From assembly GCA_027382625.1 (NCBI GenBank), contig JAJKFJ010021997.1, positions 1 through 64,000 of the forward strand: a stretch of 64,000 nucleotides of DNA, read 5' to 3'. The translations under genes were made by a program, and so were the position numbers. The notes under the pieces are model-generated. The model was given only the letters and a program-made list of their open reading frames with translations, was not told where the DNA came from and did no database searches. Numbering within the stretch: the stretch's first letter is position 1; every line of letters starts with the position of its first letter. Below are positions 24,729-34,200 of this stretch, in pieces. The DNA comes from Tetmemena sp. SeJ-2015. Taxonomy: Eukaryota > Ciliophora > Spirotrichea > Sporadotrichida > Oxytrichidae.

Positions 24729-25725
24729 GTCATAAATTAAAATCATTATAACGGTAAATTTTTGAACCAATTTTGTATTAGTGGTGCATAATAGTAGGAG
24801 AAAATCTGTGTAATGGTATTAGGTTGTGAAATTAGTCATTTAAGGGTTTAATTTGGCCAAAATATTGCTCTAGAATTTGAAGGCTTTTCTTTGCGAAGTG
24901 GTTCTCAATCCAGGAGTTTCTTCTCTCTCTAACTTGGATTTGATTTCGCATTTCACTTTTCACAGGTAGGGATTTGAATTCTCTTTGTAGATAATGTTTT
25001 TGGTTTAAGCCAGGGATGACTTCAGGCATTTTGCAAAGCATAGATTTATCGCATATTTGGAAATAAGAGGGCCCTTCTACAAATCAAGCTCAGCTATTGA
25101 CCTTTAGTTGCGATAAAATTTAAGAAGGACTAGTATCGAACTGCTCTTTTAAAATATTATTAATCCGCCACCACTTTAATCGATCTCACATATATATTTT
25201 TAAGTGGGAATTAATTTATAATGGATCAGATTAGTTAGAATAGAAGATATAGAGGAACAGAGGAGGCGAGTGCATTTAAAACTATAATATAAAGATCCCA
25301 AAGCGAAGGAAGGACGGACAGACAGACAAACAAACAAACTTTAAAAGAAATAGTCTAGAAACTGATTAAAGTACTCACTCCAAAACAATGTATCTATAGG
25401 CTGGTGGAGTTACTTTCGAGGAGGGGAATCTTCCTTCAACAGATAACGCATCAGGATAATTGTCAATTTAATTATTCCATCTCTCATTTGTTTATGGATG
25501 GCTGGTCTTCTACAAAGAGAAAGCCAATACAAAAAATGTCTTTAAATAGCTAAATAACACAACAAAAGAGAGGGAAATTAATAAGATTCAGATTATACAG
25601 AAGAGAGTGCAAGAGCTAAATTAATAATAGTGCACCACGCAATTAGAGGGATATTAATTATTAAGATAAAAATTATCTTTGCTTGGTTTCTTAACTCCTA
25701 AAACTCTACTCTATCATTGAACTAT
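24729..25725 (-). CDS. Unrecognised protein, conserved-looking, with a 290 bp intron
   Basis: Two exons can be joined with confidence. TSHPQTNERWNNQIDNYPDA...VTPPAYRYIVLE is spliced at a GTGAGT donor (about 25373) to an acceptor at about 25083, continuing GPSYFQICDKSMLCKMPEVIPG and a basic helical segment (REFKSLPVKSEMRNQIQVRE). The phase fits exactly across the intron. The 5' exon is less certain; an ATG near 25725 (MIEQSFRSQETK) is a candidate. The compact Pro/Tyr-rich style resembles microtubule inner or axonemal proteins, but I cannot name a family. The frame is open to a TGA at 24729. Confidence 0.5.
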
Positions 25726-25909
25726 TGTTGAGAAAATGAAGTTATCAAATATCCCCCGAAGTAGAAACTACATATTTTTATCTCTCTTATTTTCCCATCG
25801 TGCTAATTTATGCCCATTATAATAGGGTTTAAAATTATTATTTTTCTGGTTTAGAAATTAATTACTTCTGATTATTGATTACTTAAATAAAGACTTTTAA
25901 AGTAGGAAA

Positions 25910-27017
25910 ATGAGCAGCTCACAAAAACAAATAGGAGATCTCAGGTTAGTAATATACGAGTTATCTATATTTAACATTTTATCACAAAATTGCTCATTTA
26001 TAGAAGTGTATAACTCATCATTCTACTATAGTGATGAGGAATCAAGTTCGATAGATCATAATCATCACAAAGATAAGAAATCTAAGAAAGCAGACAAAAA
26101 GAGCAAGAAATCTCATAAAAAGCAACCTATGATTGAATTACAGATAATTTATTCTTTATTGTAAAAGCATAGCAAAGATCAAAAGAAGAAGTCAAAAAAG
26201 GCAAAGAGAAAGCATAGCAGCGATAGCAGCAACAGTAGTAGCAGCAGCAGTCTAAGTGAGATAAGTGAGAGTGCACTAGTAAAGAAAAAGTTCAAACTCA
26301 AAGAGCAACTTGACATGTTCTCAGAGGATGAAATTAAGGAGGAAATCAAGTAGATTCTCAAAGAGCAGAGAGATAATAAGAAGAAAAAGCACACCTAGGA
26401 AAGTAGCGACAGTGAAAGTGAAGGTAAGGACTTAGTGTGTAGATTTGTCATGAAGATTTAGGGAAGGGAAGTATTCGCAAGAGAGATATGAAACTCAAAG
26501 AGAGAATCGAAGCTAAGTATGGAAGATCTATTCCAGTATAATGATGTGTATTTGATTTAAGACGCATTTTAAATTTTTAAGAGAACAGAGCTCTAAGTCT
26601 CAAGCTGTGTTGAATAAAAGAAAGCGATCGGAGAACTCGCTTACTTCCTCAGATGATGAATAGGATAATAGAAACAAGCATCTAATTGGCTCAAGACCAA
26701 ATTTACAGTCTGGAAAGTAAATGAGCACACCATAATATGAGCAACTAAATCAGAATCATTCATAAAATGAGAAAGTATTCAAGCCTCAAATGGATAAGGA
26801 AGGAAACCCAATTTTCGATTTGAATTCCCGCAAGAAGGTGGTAGTCAAGAAATACAAAGGAATGACTTTGGTAGATATAAGAGACACTTTTGAGAAGAAT
26901 GGGGAGACTATTTTCACTTAGAAAGGAGTGTCAATGACCTTAGAGGTATATTAAAAACTGAAGGATATGATACCAAGCATCGATAGAGCAGTTCAATAAG
27001 TCGAATAGAGAAGATGA
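25910..27017 (+). CDS. SUB1: PC4/SUB1-type transcriptional coactivator
   Basis: The C-terminal 70 residues are a PC4 single-strand-DNA-binding domain: FDLNSRKKVVVKKYKGMTLV, DIRDTFEKNGE, QKGVSMTLEVYQKLKDMIPS, ending six residues later at TGA 27015-27017, as in the family. PC4 binds melted DNA and helps RNA polymerase II initiation and genome stability. The N-terminal two thirds are Ser/Lys/Asp-rich and disordered, like the regulatory tail of PC4 but longer. Introns: 26424-26461 (GTAAGG...TTTAG) and 26536-26588 (GTATAA...ACAG). A 45 bp IES with a 7 bp pointer lies at 26118-26162. A further insert between codons 12 and 40 (25943 to about 26030) may be an intron plus a tiny IES. It is divergent from the neighbour at 25725. 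Confidence 0.88.
26118..26162 (+). other. IES in the PC4 gene, pointer AAAAGCA
   Basis: The 7 bp repeat aaaagca occurs at 26118-26124 and 26163-26169. Removing 45 bp changes SHKK-QPMIELQIIYSLL-QKHSKDQ to SHKKHSKDQ, joining two halves of a Lys/Ser-rich tract. There is no GT at the 5' end, so it is not an intron. Confidence 0.85.
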
Positions 27018-27485
27018 AATGAACTGATAGGGAGTACCTAATCTTTTTGAAATCCGATAATTAATTAATTTCTTGACAAATAGAGAATACAAAATGTCTT
27101 CAATAAAAGAAAAGAGAATCTATGATTAGAAGTAGTTAAAATGAAATATAGCTATCAGTGGTTAAAGCCAAAGTGAGTGGGTCAAAGCGGAGAGATTTTC
27201 AATCGAATGTCCTCAAAAATTCAAATTTTAAACATCATGTTCAAGTCAAAGTCTCAATCCTTAGTTCGCAAAAGTAAGGCAAAGCTTTCTGCACAATTTT
27301 CTTCCAAGCTAGCATTCTCAAAGAACTCAGAATAGTACTCATGACTCAAACTTTCCCCTGAAGAATCTCACTTTCACAACTCACTCGAGCTCTTGAGGTG
27401 AGCCTTGAGGTTCTCAGATGTGGCTAGGAGCCTTTACTCTGTAAACTCTCTGCTCGCCAGGATAAAAGCTTAATAAAGTTGATAC
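27018..27485. other. Intergenic, convergent 3' ends
   Basis: The 3' flanks of the PC4 gene (plus) and the eIF4E gene (minus). No ORF with coding character was seen, and no terminator or RNA signal was recognised. Confidence 0.6.
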
Positions 27486-29125
27486 TCATTAATCCATTAT
27501 TCCTTAAGTTTAACTTGCACCCAAGTGAGAGAAAGGTTTATCCTAGTTGTCAGGCAAAGCTTGATTGCCATTTCCAAACTGATTGGATTTCTTCCTGAAG
27601 CCTCCATTGCCGTTGCTGCTCTCTCCGTTTCCTTGGTAGCTTGATCTTTGAGGCCCAGAGTGGTTTTGAGTGAGCTAGTTGCCATCGTGCCTTGACCTCT
27701 GCTAGTTGTTGGCTCCCAAGTTTCCAAATGGCTGTTGATAGCCGTTGTTGTAGTGTTGAGGGGCTTGATGGCCGTTGCCGTGATGGTGATTGCCAAAAGC
27801 CTTGGTGATGCTGATGGTTGTTGGCGTTTCCATTGCCGTTGTTGTGGTCAATCTTCATGAACTTGAAGCCCTCAGCGTTCTTCATGGTGCTCTGGTCTTT
27901 GATACTCTTCTAGTGCTCCTTGTAGTAGAGAGTAACGCTCTCAGGGTCCAAGCCAAGTAGCTGTCTCAACTTGTTGGAGACATTGGCTCGCACTCGCTCG
28001 TTGCGACCGTCCTTGAGCCATATCTCGATCAGTCTCTCCTTAGTTCTCAAAGACAGACCCAGTCCGATGACTTTGGGTTCCTCAAACTGCTCACCTAAGA
28101 GAAAGATTAAGACTTGAATACTTTCGTTATTTATAGACTTACTGATGAGAGCAAGAAGCAGAGTCTCCCACATCTTGTCGATGTTGTCCTCTTTCTTGAT
28201 CTTCGTGATCCAGATGCCTCCGTTGGGAGATTCCTAGAGTAGAAATTTAAGAATATGATTAATCTTCTTAGATTTACATTAATCTTGGATTATAAAATAT
28301 GCAAAGGATATGCTTTAATCTTGATAAAATGCTCATAAGATTTGCAAAGAGAGATTCTTCGATTACTATAAACCACCTCTCTCCCTCCCTCTCTCACAAT
28401 CTTAGATCATTCTTATATATTCTAGCTGCATTTTCCATTCATTAAACTTACCTCCCACATAGGGATCTCGTTCTCGCGGAAGAAGAACAAGTCGATCTCA
28501 CGGGGCATCTCTGAAGGCTTCTTCATGTAGACAAAGTACTGGAAGAACTGCTCGACTGTAGAGATCTGGCCCATGTCCTTGAGTCTCTCGCGATAGTCGA
28601 CGAACTTCTTCTGTCTGGGTTGCACTTGAGTGCTACCTCCAGTGGCGGTAGAGTTCTACTCAGTCTGAGTGGCAAAGAAGCGCTGGAAGTACCAGAACTT
28701 CCAGTTGGTCTGGAGGGGATGGCCCTTGGAAGGGATGAAGGAGTTCTCCACGTGCTTTTGAGGTTTGAAAGTTGCGCCGTTTGCCAAGGCGGTAGAGCCG
28801 TTGGTGTGCTGCTCATCGTGATGCTAGTTAAGCACTCTCAACTTAGTTAAGAGAGTTCAAAGTGGTGGTAGTAGCCTCGGCTTGTGAGTGATCAGCTGAC
28901 TGAAGATTGTGAAGTTACTCTGAAGTCACCTGATAAAAATGTCATTACAATCAGCCATTTACATTTGCAAATATATAGTCTTATGCCTTTCCTCTTGACA
29001 AGGCATAATAAATAAGATAGGCTAATAAGCTTGCGCTAACTTACAAATGGTTGATCTGAAGTTAGTTGGGGGTTGGCCTCTTGTTAGTCAGAGGATGAAG
29101 TGATGTGGGTAGTTGAGGTTGACAT
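27486..29125 (-). CDS. eIF4E-family cap-binding protein
   Basis: Binds the mRNA 5' cap and, in canonical members, recruits eIF4G. The fold is complete: HPLQTNWKFWYF, then STVEQFFQYF, FFRENEIPMWEES, GGIWITKIKK, MWETLLLALISEQF, RTKERLIEIWLKDGRNE and RQLLGLDPESVTLYYKEHQKSIKD. The aromatic cap-stacking positions appear as W in NWKFWYF and PMWE. The N-terminus (MSTSTTHITSS...) is a ~100-residue Ser/Gln/Thr tail; the C-terminus is a long Asn/Gly/His/Gln-rich tail, reached after a one-base shift at a T-run near 27795, probably an indel error. Introns: 28930-29044, 28237-28451 and 28095-28142. A 19 bp IES with an 8 bp pointer lies at 28833-28851. Start at 29125, TGA at 27486. The subclass (4E or 4EHP) is not resolved. 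Confidence 0.88.
28833..28851 (-). other. 19 bp IES in the eIF4E gene, pointer CTTAACTA
   Basis: On the minus strand cttaacta occurs twice, 19 bp apart (plus-strand tagttaag at 28825-28832 and 28844-28851). Removing 19 bp joins ...TLNSLNQ to HHDEQHTNGS in frame. Without it the two frames cannot be connected, and there are no splice signals. Confidence 0.85.
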
Positions 29126-29289
29126 AGAATCTCACAAGTTTAAGAGTTAAAATTATAAGCAAATATTTTATTTCTCAATTTTCACCGCCCTCATCAGCAA
29201 ATTCACTCCCTTTCTAATTCGAACTTACTTTAATCTTAAATCTACTCAAATTGAGAAAAGTTAATCTTAAGATACACTTAACATCTAGA

Positions 29290-31106
29290 TCAAAACTATT
29301 TCACTGCTTCTCTAATTTCACTATGTACTTTTCCACTCGTCTCTTCTATCTGGAAATCTCTTTGACAATTTTGTAGAGTGCTGAACAGCTAGCGAAGACA
29401 CTTCTGAATAGTGAATTTAGTTTCGAAGCTGATGCTTTAGTTGAAGAAGGCTTGGATTAATTTAAAAGTGAGGAGACATATCTCCCTCGTGTGCATCAGA
29501 TCCACACTCTCGTGGAAATCTTCGATGCTGTCTCTCAGATACAAAAGCAACAGAGCTGTCTCTCTATTCGCTTCACTCTGTACCTTGAAACTCAAGTCTG
29601 TCAGTCGGGGATCATAAATGCAAATAGAATTAATTATTGGGTAGGATCAAAAGCCCTTGAGGGGTTGAAAGTTTGGATGGTATGAATCTAGTTCTCGATA
29701 TTCATAAACTGCTGGTCTGTTAGTCTGCTGTAGACTTTACTTGGCATGTAACACCCGTTGTACAAGATTAAAATACTAATCTTAAATAAGTAGCGAAGAT
29801 CTATGCAGGATCTAAGCTCTAAAGAAGCAGAGTCTTGTATGCTTGAGGATATTCTAAGATCATTTAAAAATAATTACAAAGAATAACAAATGAAATATTC
29901 GGATTCAGTCAAAGTCTCATCTTCAATATAACTCATTCCTATATGATTGAGGATGCTTTAAATTCTGTACTCTTTGCTATAGCCTGTGGCTTCCTCAGAG
30001 AGAACGAACGAGCTATAAATTATTAAGACACAGATGAGGAAATCTTACTCCTTACTTTGCTTTGAAGTTCTCGATTTTACTTTGCTCAAAAGAGATAAGT
30101 GAAGTCTTCGATAGAGTGATCAAACATTAAAGAAGCCTCTAAGTTTGGTTTACTCTTATCTTCTCAGTCGCTCCAAGACTCTGACTTCTTTTCATAGTCC
30201 TGCTTTGCTAGCGAGTGCTCTCTTCATCTTCACCGATTTTTGCAAACATTTGGACTTACTCACTGCTCATAATCCCCACGACTAAAAGTTTGAAATGAAA
30301 TTTAAATTCTTACTTTCTTCTAGGAAAGAGTCCTTGAGAAAGAAGTTGATGTGGTTTCCATTTTGAACTGGAATCCTTTCAAACACAAACGGTTCTAAAG
30401 TCTCTGCAAAGTAGTAGGGCTCCACTTCCATCGAGTGAAGTATCTCATTGCTAGGAATTTAAAACAAAAACTATAATCCTCTTTCTCTCATCATAAAATT
30501 TAGACCATGACATCTTAAGCTACCTCTTTGGAGGAGGGCAATCCGTAGTAGTGTTCTGGCTAATCATCGTCCTTCTTAGGTTTCTTAGACAAATTCTCGA
30601 ATATGATGTGCGGCGTCATGCTGAAATAGTCGCCCTTCTTCTCAGCTAAGCCATAAGTTTTATCACAGTGCAAGTAGTGCTCTAAGTTCTTGGGGTGTGG
30701 ACCCTTCTTATTTACTTCGTACTTTACTGGGAGGGCCACGTTTACAGAACTGCGCAAAAGCTACTTCAGCAATCTCCTCACGCTCAAAGTAGTGCCCTGG
30801 GATTAAGTGAATGGCTGAATTAATTTTGTAGACATTTAAGAATATAAGATAGTTTAAGTTTAATTTGTAAATATAATTCATCTCACATTTATAATGACAA
30901 TAATTCTTAGTGAACTCTGATTCGATTACAAGGATAACTATAGTTAAAATAGAGACTGAAAAAAACAGTGATTGTGTGGTATTCAAAGTTTCTTAATCAA
31001 AGTTTATGAAAGCAAGACTATATAATCAAAGTATCACCTCAACCCAAATATTGTTTAAAGTTTTGAGGGATGCTTCTTAATAAGTTAGTTGTTGTTTCTT
31101 TACCAT
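29290..31106 (-). CDS. Unrecognised, mostly helical protein
   Basis: Not recognised. Start at 31106 (MVKKQQLTYQEASLKTLNNIWVE). A 223 bp intron (30815-31037) joins in phase to PFTQSQGTTLSVRRLLKQ and a block rich in conserved-looking residues: NKKGPHPKNLEHYLHCDKTY and KKGDYFSMTPHIIFEN. Later exons read NEILHSMEVEPYYFAETLEP, FERIPVQNGNHINFFLKDS, then GCYMPSKVYSRLTDQQFMN and the helical C-terminus (ALLLLYLRDSIEDFHESVDL), suggesting a helical-repeat scaffold. One IES is defined at 29615-29649. Other junctions (near 30470 and 29850-30060) are unresolved. TGA at 29290. Confidence 0.55.
29615..29649 (-). other. 35 bp IES, pointer TGATCC
   Basis: tgatcc on the minus strand flanks 35 bp (ggatca at 29609-29614 and 29644-29649). 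Excision joins NPSRAFDP to RLTDLSFKVQ in frame. Left in place, the frame hits TGA within seven codons of ILFAFMIPD. Confidence 0.85.
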
Positions 31107-31205
31107 CAGGACTCGCACAGTCTCAAAATTAAAAGTACTACTATCATAATACCTAATTATTTTTAAGCCTCTCAAATTCTATTTATCTTTAGAGTAATTC
31201 CCTCA

Positions 31206-34200
31206 TCAAACTGCAACTCTAGTTGAGTACTCAACCCTTCTGTCTCCATAACTTGAGCTCTTTGAGGAGTTATAACTCTATGTCAGAGACAGAGACTGCA
31301 GCTGATCTTAAACTTCCAGGGCAGATAAATCCAAGTCACATCCAAAACTCTCCTCCTTCTCCTCTTCCTCAACCTCTCTCATGACTGAGTTCTAGTTAAG
31401 TCCTGATTGTTGCAGTTGGTGTTGCTGCTATCTTGATGATGTTTATAAGTTATAGTTGTTTGAGCTCTGAGAGTAGAGACCGTCGTCATTAGATCGACTT
31501 GGAGCTTTTCATTCCATATTCTGGAGGTCCTAGCTAGAGCTCATTGATGAGTCTTGATTAGCATTACTCAGTCTTATAATCTTCTGCTTCTTTACTTTCT
31601 CGGTCAGCTCATTAAGATTTTCAGTGAATTCATGACTCTAACAACAACAAATGCTAAATGCTGCAATATGAATTCAATCGTATATATAGGGGTAAGCATA
31701 ATAAGGGAGGGTGATTAAGCTTTTCAGAGAATTCAAGACTCTTGTGCTTGGCCAGTTCTAACACTCTGCTTGGGATGCCTGCCATACGGGCTACGTTTAT
31801 ACCGAAACTCATTGGGCACTCTCCCTTCTCGAAACGATAGAGGAAGACTACTTCGTCTTTGGCTTCGTTGGCTCGGCAAGCCATGTGGTAAGACTCTACA
31901 CCTGATACTCCCCTGAATTCATCCAAGAGCATGTGGTAGTGAGTGGCGAATAGAGACCTGCATCTCAGTCTGTTTACTAAGTAAGAAAGGGGAATTTAAT
32001 CACAATAAAACTTTAAAAAGTACTTGAGCACGGCATGTGCGATCGAATAGCCGTCGAAAGTAGAGGTGCCTCTTCCCAGTTCGTCAACAATCGCCAATGA
32101 TTTGAAGGTTGCGAACTAAATAATGTTCTTGGTCTCCTCCATCTCCACGTAGAAGGTAGACTTTCCCTCTAGGATTCTATCACTAGCTCCTATCCTTGTG
32201 AAGAGCCTTAATTAATAAGGAGATTTATCACGATGAAAATTTCTATGTGAAGATCCTGTCGACTGGAGTCAAAGTCATAGCCTGAGCTGGTACATAGCAG
32301 CCTATCTGTGCTAGTATTACTGCGATGCAAGTTTATCTGAGGAGAGTAGATTTACCACCCATGTTTGGACCAGTGACCAAGAGCAGAGTCTGACCTTGGT
32401 TGGGAGTAATGACGGTGTCGTTGGGCACAAAACTTCTGCTTTGATTGAGATTGACACAAGGGTGCCTTAGTTGCTTGATTTCGAGCATACTTGAGTTCTA
32501 GTACACTCCTAAGTAGGGGATGAAGTGAGGTCGGCACATCTCACCTGAGCTCTGTCCACTCACTATGCTTAGCGAGCAGAGACAGTCTAGCTCAGAAATT
32601 ACTGAGAGAGCCTTGTTCCACATATCCTTGTATTCGTAGAAGCGTTGGAACATAGCACTCAGGAAGGGGGTGAGGGCGTGCTTTAGATTTTCTTCTGCCT
32701 CTTCTAATAACTCCACGTATTTATTGATTTCTCAAAATATCGATGAAGTGCACAGCGCTCACAAAATATTTAGCTATCAAGTAATTCATCTATGATTTGG
32801 TATTTAAAGAAAGGTGTATTTCTTGATTTCTGTGGTATGGAATCTCTGGTAGCCTTGTTTCTAGGATGTGAATTCGAAATTGTCTGGCTTAAGCTTGCCA
32901 GATACCAAATCCATGGGCATCTCTAGTTCATATCTGTACTTAGCATGGGAGTAGTTGATCCTCCTGTCCTTGAACTGCTATCTCTGCTTTTGCAAGTAAG
33001 CCTCTAGCTTGTCTTTCACAGCATCCACCTCTTGATTCAATTAAAGTATTATGGGAAAGTAACAGCAATAAGAGCTTGCTATTTTAACTTGGTTGGCTTT
33101 ATCGAATTCCTCATCGAGTCCCATCTATGGCTCTGGGATTTCTTCGTTTTCAGTGCCCCCTGCGTCTTCTTCCAGACTATCATGCTCTCGAACTCTTCTA
33201 TTATCTTCCTCATGCCTGCGGGCATCATGCCTCCCTCTTCAGTGTCAGGTGTAACTAAATACATAGGATGGGTATATCATTATAGGCGTGAGTAGCAGTC
33301 TAAGTCTGTTGGACTTGAATTTGTTCCTCTTGCCAATAAGGGAGCCACAGAGGTCAGTCTCCATGGTCTTGAACGCACGCAGGAGAGTTCTGAATTCCCT
33401 GAGCTTGACTAGTGACACGTTCTCGAAGTAAATGGCCTTGACGCGGTGCTTGACTGAGTAGGTGTACATCTTAGCCAGCAACTTCTCCAGGTCAGCCACC
33501 TTTGATTATCATAATGAAAATAGAATTTCATTTAATTAAACATATTGATAAGTTGCACTAGATGGAGAAGTTAAAATCGAAACATGCAATCCTTGTGAGT
33601 TTTATATTTGATAACTTGCACCTGAAGATGTCGGTTTCGTGCTAGTGCGACATCAGGTCCTCGATAGCGTCCAGACGTTCACCTATTTTTCCAATGTCAG
33701 TCAGCGGACTGAGCACCCACCTCTTTAGCTGACGCTTGCCAAAGGGACTGCTGCAGTGATCTACATAGCTCAAGAGTGACCCTTCCTTCTTGCCAGTGGC
33801 AGCCTCCACCACTTCCAAGTGCTGTAAGGCCTAACTGTCCAACACCATGAAATCCAAATTCTGCATGGACTTTTAAAAGTCTTTCATAAAAGTTTACATC
33901 ATTATAATTATCTGGTCTCGGGAGTATAGAGGTGGAACTGACCCATTGCAATTGTTTGCTAGGAGATGAGTGCCTCTTCCAGGAAAGCTAATGGCCATAC
34001 CTAGTGCTTGGAAAGCCAACTCAGCATCTTAGTCCTTGAGAGTGAGTAGAGCCTGGGGCCAGTTCTATGGGCTGCCCAAGTACTGCTAGTTTTCGAGGGT
34101 GGAACAGGTCTTGATCATGCCCCAGCAATTCTTGGGCACCATGGGGGAGAACACAGGAACCACAGGCGAGTTCTTCAGCATCTTTATCAGCTCAGAGTTA

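Noticed and set aside
27550..27885. Arg/Gln/Trp-rich reading of the eIF4E tail
   Set aside because: An Asn/Gly/His/Gln-rich reading one base over is smoother and reaches a proper TGA; the shift falls on a T-run.
28523..28816. Minus-strand Ser/Pro/Leu-rich 97-residue ORF
   Set aside because: Wrong frame of the eIF4E exon, which reads HPLQTNWKFWYF in another frame.
31500..31511. IES removing the MSH6 TGA via an AGCTC repeat
   Set aside because: The 35 bp between the two AGCTC copies would break the frame on both sides.
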